DNA of 42,157 nucleotides. Source: an uncultured Alcanivorax sp. Its GTDB lineage: Bacteria > Pseudomonadota > Gammaproteobacteria > Pseudomonadales > Alcanivoracaceae. Made by a program: the position numbers and the translations under genes. The notes under the pieces were generated by a model, which saw nothing but the letters and a program-made list of their open reading frames with translations, did no database searches and was not told the origin of the DNA. Below, in pieces: positions 17,892 through 26,771 of this stretch. Every line of letters begins with the position of its first letter. Position 1 is the first letter of the stretch. The stretch is taken from contig CAJXLA010000010.1 of NCBI GenBank assembly GCA_913055795.1, positions 1-42,157 of the forward strand, given 5' to 3'.

Positions 17892-18359
17892 TCAGGCGGA
17901 CCAGAGCACGAGCAACTGGAGCACCAGGCCCGCGTAGACGCCGGCGAGCAGATCATCCGCCATGATGCCGGTGCCGCCACCCACGCGGGCATCCAGCCAG
18001 CCGATGGGCCAGGGCTTGGCGATATCGAAGACACGAAATAGTACGAAACCGGCGACCGCACTCAGCGGGGTTACCGGCGCGGCGATCATGGTCACCAGAT
18101 AGCCGGCGATTTCGTCCCAGACAATGCCGGCATGGTCGTGCACGCCCAGATCCCGGGCGGTGCGCCCGCAGATGCCGATGCCCGCCAAGGCCAGGAAAAT
18201 CGTCGCCAGCAGGTAGCCCCACAGCGGCGCCTGGGCCAGCAACCACCACAGCGGCACGGCCACCAGGGTGCCCAGGGTGCCGGGCGCCTTCGGCGCCAGA
18301 CCACTGCCCAGCCCGAAAGCCAGCCAGTGGACCGGATTGCGCCGATCAAGCGTGCTCAC
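17892..18359 (-). CDS. pgpA: Phosphatidylglycerophosphatase A
   Basis: Inner-membrane enzyme that dephosphorylates phosphatidylglycerophosphate to phosphatidylglycerol. Family motifs are 'FGLGSGLAPKAPGTLGTLVAVPLWWLL', 'HDHAGIVWDEIAGYLVTMI' with the acidic metal-binding cluster, 'FVLFRVFDIAKPWPIGWLD' and 'GGTGIMADDLLAGVYAG'. 155 residues from a GTG start at 18359, which lies downstream of GGGGGA and overlaps the preceding gene by 14 nt. The frame stays open further upstream, but that sequence belongs to the overlapping gene. pgpA normally follows thiL; here an oxidoreductase gene lies between. Confidence 0.93.
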   Translation of the reverse strand: MSTLDRRNPVHWLAFGLGSGLAPKAPGTLGTLVAVPLWWLLAQAPLWGYLLATIFLALAGIGICGRTARDLGVHDHAGIVWDEIAGYLVTMIAAPVTPLSAVAGFVLFRVFDIAKPWPIGWLDARVGGGTGIMADDLLAGVYAGLVLQLLVLWSA

Positions 18360-19596
18360 GCTCGTCCCCCGAACCGTCCTGACGGTAAAAGCGCAGTTTG
18401 GGCAGACGCCGAAGGGTGTCGAGCCGCGTGACATGGGGCCAGAGGCTGTGCCAGAACCCCTGGTAGAGGCGCTGATAGAACGACAAAGCCGGGCCGGGTC
18501 GGCTGGGCGGGTCCAGCCGGGCCATGTTCACCTGATAGATGGCCTCCTTGAGCTGGCCCAGCACCATGCCGGCCACCACCATGCGGTCGAAAATCAGGAA
18601 ACAGTCCAGATGTCCGAAGGTGATCAGTTGCGGCTTGGGCGCCGGCTGAAACGCCTTCGTGGGCTCGCCCCGAAGTTCCGCTTCTACATTGGCGGCAGCC
18701 TGCTCGCCCATGGCCATGGCGTGATAGGCCTGCTTCTGCAGACCCTGGCCCGTATCGGCGGCATCGCCCACCACGAAAACCTGATCGCAGTAACGGCTAC
18801 GCAACGCCTCGTCCACGGGAGCGTCGCCACCCGACGCCGCCAGGCCCCATGCACGCAGGCGCGGATGGGGCATGACGCCGCCCGTCCAGATCGTCAGCGC
18901 CGAATCCAGCTGGTGACCGTCATCCAGGGTCACGCTGTCCGGGCCCACTTCGGCCACGCGCGTACCGGTGTGGAATTTTACGGGAAAGGGCCGGCTCGCC
19001 TTGCGGATGCCCTTGTCCACGCGCGCGGGCGCGTCGGGCAGCAGGCGCTGGCCGGCTTCCACCACATGGATATCCAGCAGGGACTGATACCGATCGAAAC
19101 CGCGCAGGATTTCGCCCAGCACCTCGACCCCTTCCAGGCCCGCACCCACCACGGTGACCCCGCGCCGTTCACCATCGTCCACCAGCTCGCACAGCCGGGT
19201 GTGGATGGCATAGGCGTCGCGCACGGACTTGAACGGCAGGGAGCGGGCCTCGGCACCGGGCACGCCGGCGGGATTGTTCACGCCCCCCACGGCCACGATG
19301 CAGCGATCGAAGGGCAGGATCCGGCCGGAGGCGAGCACCGCCCGACCCTGTTCGGTGTCCAGCTCGGTCACGCTGTCGCGCAGGAAGCGATGCCCGCAGC
19401 GCTCCAGCACCGTGGCCAGCGGGATGCGCAGCGAATCCGGCTCCTTGGTGCCCGAAACCAGCTCGTGGATATTGGGCAGCCACTCGCAGTAATCACCCGG
19501 ATTCACCAGGGTGACATCCAGCTCGCCGGAGAGCTGCCGGGCGGCGCTCAGTCCCGCCATGTTGCCGCCGATAATGACTACCTTGGGTGCTTTCAT
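18346..19596 (-). CDS. NDH-2-like FAD-dependent pyridine nucleotide oxidoreductase
   Basis: 416-residue flavoprotein of the two-dinucleotide-binding-domain family that includes type II NADH dehydrogenase and sulfide:quinone reductase. The FAD-binding loop is 'VVIIGGNMAGLSAARQL' (about 6-22; the usual GxGxxG reads GGNMAG). The second, NAD(P) loop is 'VTVVGAGLEGVEVLGEI' (148-163). 'DQVFVVGDAAD' is the C-terminal FAD motif. The last ~45 residues are basic and aromatic (SFYQRLYQGFWHSLWPHV) and could form a membrane-attached amphipathic helix, as in NDH-2. A role in quinone reduction is inference. It sits between thiL and pgpA, 46 nt from the former and overlapping the latter, an unusual insertion in a conserved cluster. 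Confidence 0.82.
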   Translation of the reverse strand: MKAPKVVIIGGNMAGLSAARQLSGELDVTLVNPGDYCEWLPNIHELVSGTKEPDSLRIPLATVLERCGHRFLRDSVTELDTEQGRAVLASGRILPFDRCIVAVGGVNNPAGVPGAEARSLPFKSVRDAYAIHTRLCELVDDGERRGVTVVGAGLEGVEVLGEILRGFDRYQSLLDIHVVEAGQRLLPDAPARVDKGIRKASRPFPVKFHTGTRVAEVGPDSVTLDDGHQLDSALTIWTGGVMPHPRLRAWGLAASGGDAPVDEALRSRYCDQVFVVGDAADTGQGLQKQAYHAMAMGEQAAANVEAELRGEPTKAFQPAPKPQLITFGHLDCFLIFDRMVVAGMVLGQLKEAIYQVNMARLDPPSRPGPALSFYQRLYQGFWHSLWPHVTRLDTLRRLPKLRFYRQDGSGDEREHA

Positions 19597-19642
19597 AATG
19601 GCTTGCCATTGCCGGGAGTGCGTCCGCGCGGCAGGATACGCA

Positions 19643-20551
19643 TCAGTGGAAGTGTTTCCACCCCGGATCGACAGGCGGCAGCAACTCGCCGTGCTCGTCG
19701 AACAATTGAGTGCCGGGCTCCGCTGTGATTACGCCGATTTCATGGCATTCCGGCGGCAGCGGCTCTTCGTGCGGCAGCGTAAAAAGCAGCAGATAGTCAT
19801 CACCACCGCCGAACTGCAGCGCGCGGCGTTCGTCGGGCGGCCAGGCGTGCAGGGCTTGCGAGACCGGCAATTGGGCCGCTTCCACGCGCGCGCCCGGGTC
19901 CTGGCCCAACAAATGGGCGAGATCCGCCAGCAGACCATCGGAAATATCGATACAGGCGGAGGCCTTCCCGCGCAACGCCCGCCCCAGCTCCAGCTGGGGC
20001 CGGGGCCGACGGAAACGTTCGACCAGGGGGCCGCTGCGTTCGCCACGCCACCAGCACTCCAGTCCCGCAGCGGCCTCGCCCGGCACGCCGCCGATACAAA
20101 GCCGCTCGCCGACCCGGGCGCCGGTGCGCGTCAGTGCCTGGCCGGGCTCCACTTCGCCCAGCGCCTGGACGGTGATGCTCAGCGGGCCCTGATTGATGTC
20201 ACCGCCCACGAGCTGCACGCCCGCAACATCCGCCAGTTCAAAGAAGCCCGCGCTGAAGGCCTGCAACCAGGCCTCGTCCGCCGAGGGCAAAGTCAGCGCC
20301 AGCAGGCACCAGCGTGCCTCGGCCCCCATGGCCGCGAGATCCGAGAGATTGGCGGCCAGCGCCCGCCAGCCGATAGCCGCGGGGTCAAGATCCGCCGGGA
20401 AATGGCGACTTTCCACCAGGGTGTCCGTGGTGGCCACCAGCTGCCGGCCGGGCGTAGGCTCGATCAGCGCCGCGTCATCGCCCGGGCCCTGTACCACCCC
20501 GGCACCGGGCGCACGGGTGAAAAACCGCCGAATCAGATCGAATTCATCCAT
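19643..20551 (-). CDS. thiL: Thiamine-monophosphate kinase ThiL
   Basis: Phosphorylates thiamine monophosphate to the cofactor thiamine diphosphate. Family features are 'MDEFDLIRRFF' at the N-terminus, 'GPGDDAALIE' with the metal-binding aspartates, 'TTDTLVESRHFP', 'ALAANLSDLAAMGAEARW', 'VGGDINQGPLSITVQALGEV' and 'CIDISDGLLADLAHLL'. 302 residues, slightly short of the usual 320-330. The start at ATG 20551 has a GGGGG stretch upstream. Dxs and the riboflavin/thiamine genes around it share cofactor chemistry, and the nusB-thiL-pgpA order is classical. Confidence 0.95.
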   Translation of the reverse strand: MDEFDLIRRFFTRAPGAGVVQGPGDDAALIEPTPGRQLVATTDTLVESRHFPADLDPAAIGWRALAANLSDLAAMGAEARWCLLALTLPSADEAWLQAFSAGFFELADVAGVQLVGGDINQGPLSITVQALGEVEPGQALTRTGARVGERLCIGGVPGEAAAGLECWWRGERSGPLVERFRRPRPQLELGRALRGKASACIDISDGLLADLAHLLGQDPGARVEAAQLPVSQALHAWPPDERRALQFGGGDDYLLLFTLPHEEPLPPECHEIGVITAEPGTQLFDEHGELLPPVDPGWKHFH

Positions 20552-20603
20552 GGCGCCCCCGCAAGCGCAAGAGTCCAGAAACAGGGTCGATGCGCCGGGC
20601 GCT

Positions 20604-21047
20604 TCAGGCGCCGGAGCCGGTCTCCGAGGCCCGGAGCTGGCCGGCGAGTTTGTCCAGCACGCCGTTGACATAGCGAAAGGATTCTTCCGCGCCGAACAGT
20701 CGGACCAGTTCAATGCCCTCGTTGATGACGACATTGCGCGGTACATCCACCCGCGCCAGGAGCTCGAAGGTGCCGATGCGCAGCACCGCCTTTTCCACCT
20801 GGCCCAGCGAATCCACGGCCCGGTCCAGCACCGGCGCCAGGGCCGCGTCGATTTCCCCCGCCCGCGAGGTGACCCCCACGAGCAGATCATGAAAATAGGC
20901 CGTATCGGTCTTGCGCAGATCATTGTCCGAACGGAACCAGGCCTCGATCTCGGCAATATCGGCGCCGGCCATCTGCCACTGATACAATGCCTGAACGGCA
21001 AAGCGGCGTGCCTTGCGCCGTCCGGCCGCGGAAACGCCCTCGCCCAT
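20604..21047 (-). CDS. nusB: Transcription antitermination factor NusB
   Basis: With NusE (S10), binds boxA RNA in rRNA leaders to prevent rho termination. All-helical protein of 147 residues with 'RRKARRFAVQALYQWQMAG', 'DTAYFHDLLVGV', 'LGQVEKAVLRIGTFELL', 'VPRNVVINEGIELVRLFG' and 'SFRYVNGVLDKLA', all conserved. The start is ATG 21047, overlapping the ribH stop by one base (TGATG), so translation is coupled to ribH. Confidence 0.96.
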   Translation of the reverse strand: MGEGVSAAGRRKARRFAVQALYQWQMAGADIAEIEAWFRSDNDLRKTDTAYFHDLLVGVTSRAGEIDAALAPVLDRAVDSLGQVEKAVLRIGTFELLARVDVPRNVVINEGIELVRLFGAEESFRYVNGVLDKLAGQLRASETGSGA

Positions 21048-21517
21048 CAAAGCTGCTTCAATAAACTGACCATTTCCAGCGCCGACAGCGCCGCCTCGGC
21101 GCCCTTGTTGCCGCCCTTGGTGCCGGCGCGCTCAATGGCCTGTTCAATGGTGTCCACGGTGAGTACGCCGAAGGCCACCGGGACGCCGGTTTCGTTCTGA
21201 ATGGCGGCGACGCCCTTGGCCGCCTCGCCGGCGACATACTCGAAATGCGCCGTGCCGCCCCGGATCACCGCGCCCAGGGTAATCACCGCGTCCCGGCCGC
21301 CCTGGTTGATCACCCGGCGCACCGCCACGGGCAGCTCCCAGGCACCCGGCACCCGGACAATGTCAATGCTCTCCCGGCTCACGCCGTGACGCACCAGCGT
21401 ATCCACGGCGCCGTCGAGCAGGCTTTCCACCACGAAACTGTTGAAGCGCGTCACCACCAGGGTGTAACGCCCGCTCGTGCTCGTAAAATTGCCTTCTATG
21501 GTCTTGATCTCTTGCAT
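21047..21517 (-). CDS. ribH: 6,7-dimethyl-8-ribityllumazine synthase RibH
   Basis: Condenses 5-amino-6-ribitylamino-uracil with 3,4-dihydroxybutanone 4-phosphate, the penultimate riboflavin step; forms hollow icosahedral or pentameric assemblies. 156 residues with '[17 protein letters not shown]', '[16 protein letters not shown]', '[18 protein letters not shown]' (phosphate/His site) and '[20 protein letters not shown]'. The start is ATG 21517. The ribBA stop lies 92 nt upstream, with a long hairpin between them. Confidence 0.96.
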   Translation of the reverse strand: MQEIKTIEGNFTSTSGRYTLVVTRFNSFVVESLLDGAVDTLVRHGVSRESIDIVRVPGAWELPVAVRRVINQGGRDAVITLGAVIRGGTAHFEYVAGEAAKGVAAIQNETGVPVAFGVLTVDTIEQAIERAGTKGGNKGAEAALSALEMVSLLKQL

Positions 21518-21559
21518 CTTGGTCTTGTCCCCGCATGCAGTGGGAAAACAGTCCTGGCT

Positions 21560-21607
21560 GGCTGTTGAAAAACCCTTTGCGTGCTCAGCGGGTTTTTTCC
21601 AACAGCC
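21560..21607. repeat. MITE-like hairpin (GGCTGTTGAAAAACCC arms) between ribBA and ribH
   Basis: GGCTGTTGAAAAACCC at 21560-21575 pairs with gggttttttCCAACAGCC at 21590-21607, leaving a ~14-nt loop and a small bulge. The right end is 2 nt from the ribBA stop codon. On the minus strand there is no U tract after the stem, so termination inside the operon is not certain. An attenuating or mRNA-processing role is possible. Confidence 0.65.
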
Positions 21608-21609
21608 TG

Positions 21610-22716
21610 CTAGTCGGCTTCGACGTATTCCTCGATTTCCAGATCGAAACCGGATAGCGCATTGAAACGCATGGGCGAGCTGAGCAGCCGCATCTTGCGC
21701 ACGCCCAGCTCGCGCAGGATCTGCGAACCGGTGCCGATATTGCGATAGGCCGGCGAGTTCATGCCGTGGGGCTTGCGCTCGCCGGCGAAGTAGTCCTCAA
21801 TCTTGTCCAGCCATTCGCTGGACTTGTGGTCCTCGCCCAGCACGATCACCACGCCCGCCTCGCTTTGCGCGACTTCGTTCAAGACCCGGTGCATGTTCCA
21901 GCCGGTGCGCCCGTTGATCTTGGCGCTCATGACATCGCGCAGCGGATCCACCTGATGGACGCGCACCGTGGTGGTCTTTTCCGGATGGATTTCGCCCTTC
22001 ACCAAGCAGACATGGATGAGATCATCCACCACATCGCGGAACGACACCAGCCGGAAGTCCCCGTACCAGGTGGGCAGGGTGTGCTCGTCGACCCGCTCCA
22101 CGGTTTTCTCGTGCACCATGCGGTACTGGATCAGATCCGCAATGGTACCGATCTTGAGGTCATGCTCCTGGGCGAAGGCTTCCAGGTCCGGACGGCGCGC
22201 CATGGTGCCGTCCTCGTTCATGATCTCCACGATCACGGACGTGGGTTCCAGCCCGGCCAGGCGCGGCAGATCACAGCCCGCCTCGGTATGACCGGCGCGG
22301 TGCAACACACCACCCGGCTGGGCCATGAGCGGAAACACATGGCCGGGCTGAACGATATCCCGGGCACGCGCCTCGGGCGAAACCGCCGTGCGCACGGTAT
22401 GCGCGCGGTCGGCGGCGGAAATCCCCGTGGTCACGCCTTCCGCCGCCTCGATGGACACGGTGAAATTGGTGCCCAGATCGGTACCGTTGCGGCCCACCAT
22501 GAGCGCCAGCTCCAGCTGCCGGCAGCGCTCCTCGGTCAACGTCAGACAAATCAGCCCGCGGGCGAAACGGGCCATGAAGTTGATATCTTCGGGCGTGACA
22601 TGGACCGCGGGCATGACCAGATCACCCTCGTTCTCGCGGTCCTCGTCGTCCATGAGGATCACCATCCGGCCCTGACGCATGTCCTCCAGCAGTTCCTCAA
22701 CGGTGTTGAGTTCCAT
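21610..22716 (-). CDS. ribBA: 3,4-dihydroxy-2-butanone 4-phosphate synthase with degenerate GTP cyclohydrolase II domain
   Basis: The N-terminal RibB domain (about 1-200) converts ribulose 5-phosphate to 3,4-dihydroxybutanone 4-phosphate and formate. Its active-site '[14 protein letters not shown]', 'TLTEERC', '[15 protein letters not shown]' and '[11 protein letters not shown]' are intact. The C-terminal RibA-like half (about 205-368) keeps the fold ('[12 protein letters not shown]', '[20 protein letters not shown]') but lacks the zinc-binding C-x-C cluster of GTP cyclohydrolase II, so that activity is probably lost. A separate RibA would be needed elsewhere. Such RibB-with-inactive-RibA proteins are known in gammaproteobacteria. 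368 residues; it starts 2 nt after ribE. Confidence 0.93.
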   Translation of the reverse strand: MELNTVEELLEDMRQGRMVILMDDEDRENEGDLVMPAVHVTPEDINFMARFARGLICLTLTEERCRQLELALMVGRNGTDLGTNFTVSIEAAEGVTTGISAADRAHTVRTAVSPEARARDIVQPGHVFPLMAQPGGVLHRAGHTEAGCDLPRLAGLEPTSVIVEIMNEDGTMARRPDLEAFAQEHDLKIGTIADLIQYRMVHEKTVERVDEHTLPTWYGDFRLVSFRDVVDDLIHVCLVKGEIHPEKTTTVRVHQVDPLRDVMSAKINGRTGWNMHRVLNEVAQSEAGVVIVLGEDHKSSEWLDKIEDYFAGERKPHGMNSPAYRNIGTGSQILRELGVRKMRLLSSPMRFNALSGFDLEIEEYVEAD

Positions 22717-22718
22717 GA

Positions 22719-23390
22719 TCAGCCGTCCTTCAAAAATCCGTGCTCGGCGAGAAAGGCCATGCTGATGCTTTCGCCGGCATGGGGTTGCGCCGCCTTGTCG
22801 CCCAGCAACAGACGCTCCAGATAGCGCGCTATGATATCAACTTCCAGGTTCATGCGCGTGCCCGGCTGCCAGTTCGCCATATTGGTGACATTCCAGGTAT
22901 GGGGCACGATGTTGAGCGCGAAACGCGCGCCCGTAACCTCGTTCACGGTCAGGCTGATACCGTCGGCGGTAATGGAGCCCTTGCGCGCGATATAGCGGGC
23001 CAGCTCGTCCGGCGCCTTGACCTCGATATGCCAGGAACGTGCCTCGGCCCGGATTTCGGCGACTTCGCCCACACCATCCACATGGCCGGACACCAGATGA
23101 CCGCCCAGGCGGCTCGCCGGGGTCAGCGCCTTTTCCAGATTCAGCGTGGCCCCGGGCCGAAGATCGCCCAGAGTCGTATTTTCCAGCGTCTCCACGGAGA
23201 CATCGGCGTTGAAGCCGTCGGCACCGATTTCGGTGGCGGTGAGACAGACGCCATTCACCGCAATAGAGTCGCCGACTTGTACATCCGAGAGATCCAGCTC
23301 GCTGGTGTCCAACACCAGTCGGTAATCGCCTTCCGCGCCCGGCGTCATGGACGCCAGGGTTCCCGTGGTTTCGATAATGCCGGTAAACAT
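22719..23390 (-). CDS. ribE: Riboflavin synthase, alpha chain
   Basis: Dismutates two 6,7-dimethyl-8-ribityllumazine to riboflavin plus the pyrimidine substrate of RibH. 223 residues made of two homologous lumazine-binding barrels: 'MFTGIIETTG...GDSIAVNGVCLTATEI' and 'GHLVSGHVDGVGEV...GSITADGISLTVNEV'. The family N-terminus MFTGI fixes the start at 23390. Twelve nucleotides separate it from ribD and two from ribBA. Confidence 0.95.
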   Translation of the reverse strand: MFTGIIETTGTLASMTPGAEGDYRLVLDTSELDLSDVQVGDSIAVNGVCLTATEIGADGFNADVSVETLENTTLGDLRPGATLNLEKALTPASRLGGHLVSGHVDGVGEVAEIRAEARSWHIEVKAPDELARYIARKGSITADGISLTVNEVTGARFALNIVPHTWNVTNMANWQPGTRMNLEVDIIARYLERLLLGDKAAQPHAGESISMAFLAEHGFLKDG

Positions 23391-23402
23391 ACGCGTATTC
23401 TC

Positions 23403-24530
23403 TCAGTCCGAAGGCGCTGGCGCTAACGTCAGCCGCAGATCATCGCCCAGATGACGTAGATCCCGTAGCTCCAGCCGGATCTGCTGGCTCATCTGTTTTA
23501 GCTCCGGCAGGGCCACCAGGGGCCGCGCGCCGGAGCCCAGCAGGGTGGGCGCCATGTAGACCATGAGTTCGTCCGCCAGGCCGGCGCGCACGAGATCCCC
23601 CGCCAGCTCCGCGCCGCATTCAAACAGCACTTCATTGCAGGCCCGCCGGCCCAGCTCATCCAGCACGGCCGCCAGGCTGATCCGGTCCTGATCCGCGGAC
23701 AGCGTCTGAACCTCGGCGCCGGCCGCTTCCAGGGCCTGTCGCTGCTGCTCGTGGGCCGCGTCGGTGCACAACAGCAGTGCGCCCCCGGCAGCGGTGATCA
23801 GGGGCGTGTCCACGGGCGTGGCCAGGGTGCGGTCCAGCACCACGCGCAGGGGCTGGCGCACGTCGCCGTCGGGATAATCCGGGTAGCGCCATTGCTGCGG
23901 GCGGACGGTCAGTGAGGGACGGTCCATGACGGCCGTGCCTCGGCCCGTGACCACAGCGGAGGAACGCGCCCGCAGGTGCTGGACATCGTCGCGCGCCGCC
24001 GCCCCCGTAATCCATTGCGATTCGCCCGAGGCCATGGCCGTGCGGCCGTCCAGACTGGCGGCGAGTTTCAGGCGCACCCAGGGCCGGCCGGTGGCCATGC
24101 GCCGGAGAAAGCCCGGATTCAGCGCGCGCGCCTCATCTTCCAGCAAACCCGACTCCACCGCGATGCCGGCTGCGCGCAGCCGCGCGGCACCCCCGGCCCC
24201 GGCGGGATTGGGATCCGCCATGGCCATCACGACCCGGGCGACACCGGCTTCGATGAGCGCATCGGCACAGGGGGCGGTGCGGCCGGTATGGGCACAGGGT
24301 TCCAGGGTCACATAGGCGCTGGCGCCGCGAGCGGCTTCGCCGGCGACGGCCAGGGCATGGCGTTCGGCATGAGGCGCACCGGCGCGTTGATGCCAGCCCG
24401 TGCCCACCACGGCACCATCCCGAGTGAGCACACAGCCCACGCGCGGGTTCGGATCCGTGGTGTACAGACCCTGGCGGGCGAGTTGCAGCGCATGCGCCAT
24501 GTGGCGCCGATCGTCGACGGCGAAGCTCAT
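23403..24530 (-). CDS. ribD: Bifunctional riboflavin deaminase/reductase RibD
   Basis: Deaminates the GTP cyclohydrolase II product and then reduces its ribosyl chain. The N-terminal deaminase domain (1-145) has the zinc motif 'PHAERHAL' and '[22 protein letters not shown]'. The C-terminal reductase begins around '[27 protein letters not shown]' and includes '[18 protein letters not shown]'. 375 residues, normal. The start ATG at 24530 overlaps the nrdR stop by 4 nt (ATGA). Confidence 0.95.
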   Translation of the reverse strand: MSFAVDDRRHMAHALQLARQGLYTTDPNPRVGCVLTRDGAVVGTGWHQRAGAPHAERHALAVAGEAARGASAYVTLEPCAHTGRTAPCADALIEAGVARVVMAMADPNPAGAGGAARLRAAGIAVESGLLEDEARALNPGFLRRMATGRPWVRLKLAASLDGRTAMASGESQWITGAAARDDVQHLRARSSAVVTGRGTAVMDRPSLTVRPQQWRYPDYPDGDVRQPLRVVLDRTLATPVDTPLITAAGGALLLCTDAAHEQQRQALEAAGAEVQTLSADQDRISLAAVLDELGRRACNEVLFECGAELAGDLVRAGLADELMVYMAPTLLGSGARPLVALPELKQMSQQIRLELRDLRHLGDDLRLTLAPAPSD

Positions 24531-24988
24531 TTGTGGCCGGCTTTCTCCAGACGCTCCACTTCGGCGCGAAAATCCGAGATGTCCTGGAAACTGCGGTACA
24601 CGGAGGCGAAGCGCACGTGGGCCACGTCGTCGAGTTCGCGCAGTTCCTCCATGACCAGCTCGCCGATCTGGCGCGCCGGCACCTCCCGCTCGCCGGTGGC
24701 GCGCAACCGATGACTGATGCGGGTAATGGCCGCCTCCAGCTCTTCCATGCTCACCGGACGCTTCTCCAGCGCGCGCATCATGCCCGCGCGCAGCTTGTCC
24801 TCGTCAAAGGGGGCGCGCTTGCCGTCGGATTTCACCACCCGGGGCATGACCAGTTCGGCCGTTTCAAAGGTGGTATAGCGCTCGCCGCATTGCAGACACT
24901 CACGCCGACGGCGCACCTGCCCGCCCTCGGCGACCAGGCGCGAGTCGATGACCTTGGTGTCCTCGAAATCACAGAAGGGACAACGCAT
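24527..24988 (-). CDS. nrdR: Transcriptional repressor NrdR
   Basis: Represses ribonucleotide reductase operons according to ATP/dATP levels. The N-terminal zinc ribbon '[17 protein letters not shown]...[16 protein letters not shown]' contains CxxC pairs at about 3/6 and 31/34. The ATP-cone spans about 49-139 ('[29 protein letters not shown]'). 153 residues. First gene of the rib cluster; a possible -10 lies about 30 nt upstream. Its NrdR boxes would be at nrd genes outside this window. Confidence 0.95.
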   Translation of the reverse strand: MRCPFCDFEDTKVIDSRLVAEGGQVRRRRECLQCGERYTTFETAELVMPRVVKSDGKRAPFDEDKLRAGMMRALEKRPVSMEELEAAITRISHRLRATGEREVPARQIGELVMEELRELDDVAHVRFASVYRSFQDISDFRAEVERLEKAGHK

Positions 24989-25017
24989 GACTCCCCAACT
25001 CCTTGAATCGTCGGAGA

Positions 25018-25023
25018 ATCATA
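25018..25023 (-). promoter_or_regulatory. Possible -10 element for the nrdR-rib cluster
   Basis: TATGAT (minus strand) 30 nt upstream of nrdR. The -35 is not convincing. The 192-bp inverted-repeat element lies immediately upstream. Confidence 0.35.
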
Positions 25024-25107
25024 GCATACTCGGCCAGCACCAAGGCGTCTCCGGCAAGGGTTGCTCCCGTCCGGGTGCAGCCTATCCAGCCATGGACCCG
25101 ATCCATC

Positions 25108-25299
25108 AGGAGTCTCCGATCGGGGTCCGTATGGATTTGCCCTAGCCCATTTTCGTCTGTCGCAAGGCGCGCCGACGCCGCCGTACTGCCTGTACGGGTA
25201 GGAGGCGCAACGCCGCGACAGACGAAAAGGGGCATGGCCCGAAGGGTTGCGCCCGAGAAGGGCGCAACAAATTCATTCGGACCCCGATTGGAGACTCCT
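25108..25299. repeat. 192-bp MITE-like element with 31-bp terminal inverted repeats
   Basis: 25108-25138 and 25269-25299 are inverted copies matching at 28 of 31 positions; both ends read aggagtctcc. Inside is a second, nested inverted repeat, 25145-25162 with 25216-25233 (17 of 18), containing TTTTCGTCTGTCG. There is no coding potential. The right end touches the glyA stop codon (25298-25300), and no target duplication is obvious. It fills most of the 309-bp glyA/nrdR gap. Confidence 0.75.
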
Positions 25300-26554
25300 A
25301 AGCCTCGTACACCGGGAAGCGCTGGCAAAGGTCCAGGACCTTCTTCTGGACATCCTCGATCAGCTGCTCGTTCTCCACGTCATCGAGAATGTCGCAGATC
25401 CAGGTGGCCAGATCGCGCGCCTCCTGTTCACCGAAGCCGCGGCGGGTCATGGCGGGCGTGCCGATGCGCAGGCCGGACGTTACCGCCGGCGGGCGCGGGT
25501 CGCCCGGTACGGCGTTCTTGTTCACGGTGATGTTCGCCCGGCCCAGGGCGGCGTCCGCATCCTTGCCGGTGACATTCTTGTCGATCAGATCGACCAGGAA
25601 GAGGTGGTTGTCGGTGCCGCCCGAGACGATGTTGTAGCCGCGTTCGAGCAACGTATGGGCCATGGTCCGGGCGTTGTCCACCACGCGCTGCTGATACTCG
25701 CGAAAGTCCGGCTCCATGGCTTCCTTGAAGCACACTGCCTTGGCCGCGATCACGTGCTCCAGGGGACCCCCCTGGCCGCCCGGAAAGACGGCGGAATTGA
25801 TCTTCTTCTGGACGTCGTCATTGGCCTTGCCCAGAATCAGGCCGCCACGCGGCCCGCCCAGCGTCTTGTGCGTCGTGGTGGTGGTCACATCGGCGATGTC
25901 TACCGGCGACGGGTACGCACCACCAGCGACCAGACCGGCCACATGGGCCATGTCCACCAGCAGCCAGGCGCCCACTTCGTCGGCGATGTCGCGGAAGCGC
26001 TGCCAGTCCACCACGCGCGAGTAGGCGGAGAAGCCGGCCACGATCATCTTGGGCTTGTGCTCGCGTGCCAGTTTTTCCACTTCCTCGTAGTTGATCTGGC
26101 CGGTGCTTTCGTCCAGGCCATACTGCACGGCATTGTAGATCTTGCCCGAAAAGTTGGGTTTGGCGCCGTGGGTCAGGTGACCCCCCGCGTCCAGGCTCAT
26201 GCCCAGTACGGTGTCGCCGGGCTTGCACAGCGCCATATAGACGGCCGTGTTGGCCTGCGAGCCCGAATGCGGCTGCACATTGGCCCAGTCCGCGCCAAAG
26301 AGTTCCTTCGCGCGTTCAATGGCCAGGTTCTCCACCACGTCGACATGCTCGCAGCCGCCGTAATAGCGCTTGCCCGGGTAGCCCTCGGCATACTTGTTGG
26401 TCAGGACCGAGCCCTGGGCTTCCATGGCGCGCGGGGAAGCGTAGTTCTCCGAAGCGATCAGCTCGATATGCTCTTCCTGACGCTTTTTCTCAGCGTCAAT
26501 GGCGCTCTGGATTTCCGGGTCGAATTCCGCGATGGACATGTTTTTTCCGAACAT
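25298..26554 (-). CDS. glyA: Serine hydroxymethyltransferase GlyA
   Basis: PLP enzyme that interconverts serine and glycine while charging tetrahydrofolate with a one-carbon unit. 418 residues, as expected. Motifs include '[37 protein letters not shown]', '[10 protein letters not shown]', '[12 protein letters not shown]' and the PLP lysine in '[14 protein letters not shown]'. The ATG at 26554 has AAGGA 5-6 nt upstream. The stop codon is shared with the end of an inverted-repeat element. glyA-nrdR-rib is a frequent order in gammaproteobacteria. Confidence 0.97.
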   Translation of the reverse strand: MFGKNMSIAEFDPEIQSAIDAEKKRQEEHIELIASENYASPRAMEAQGSVLTNKYAEGYPGKRYYGGCEHVDVVENLAIERAKELFGADWANVQPHSGSQANTAVYMALCKPGDTVLGMSLDAGGHLTHGAKPNFSGKIYNAVQYGLDESTGQINYEEVEKLAREHKPKMIVAGFSAYSRVVDWQRFRDIADEVGAWLLVDMAHVAGLVAGGAYPSPVDIADVTTTTTHKTLGGPRGGLILGKANDDVQKKINSAVFPGGQGGPLEHVIAAKAVCFKEAMEPDFREYQQRVVDNARTMAHTLLERGYNIVSGGTDNHLFLVDLIDKNVTGKDADAALGRANITVNKNAVPGDPRPPAVTSGLRIGTPAMTRRGFGEQEARDLATWICDILDDVENEQLIEDVQKKVLDLCQRFPVYEA

Positions 26555-26599
26555 GGCGTTCCTTTACTGGTTCAGGATGGGGTGGTCGGGAAGAGCGGC

Positions 26600-26605
26600 A
26601 TTGTA
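26600..26605 (-). promoter_or_regulatory. Possible -10 element for glyA
   Basis: TACAAT on the minus strand, 45 nt upstream of the glyA start, in the 217-bp divergent glyA/ettA gap. No strong -35. Confidence 0.4.
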
Positions 26606-26771
26606 CCCGAAACCGGCCGGTGACGCACTTGAGGACCCCTCAATCCCGGGTGCAGCGGACTCATGGCGTCGGGAAAGAGTATGGATTCCGCGGGGTTGGC
26701 TTCCCAAAATCCGGCTTTTTGGGTAGCTTGGGCACCCCTTCACGAGACAGCAGAACGGCAGCTTCCCGACT

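Noticed and set aside
21518-21609. FMN riboswitch upstream of ribH or ribBA
   Set aside because: The gap holds only an A/T-rich hairpin; none of the conserved RFN element segments is recognisable, and the ribE-ribBA gap is 2 nt.
26703-26723. Terminator between glyA and ettA
   Set aside because: CCCAAAA..TTTTTGGG forms a short stem, but it lies in a divergent promoter region and lacks a U tract beyond the stem.
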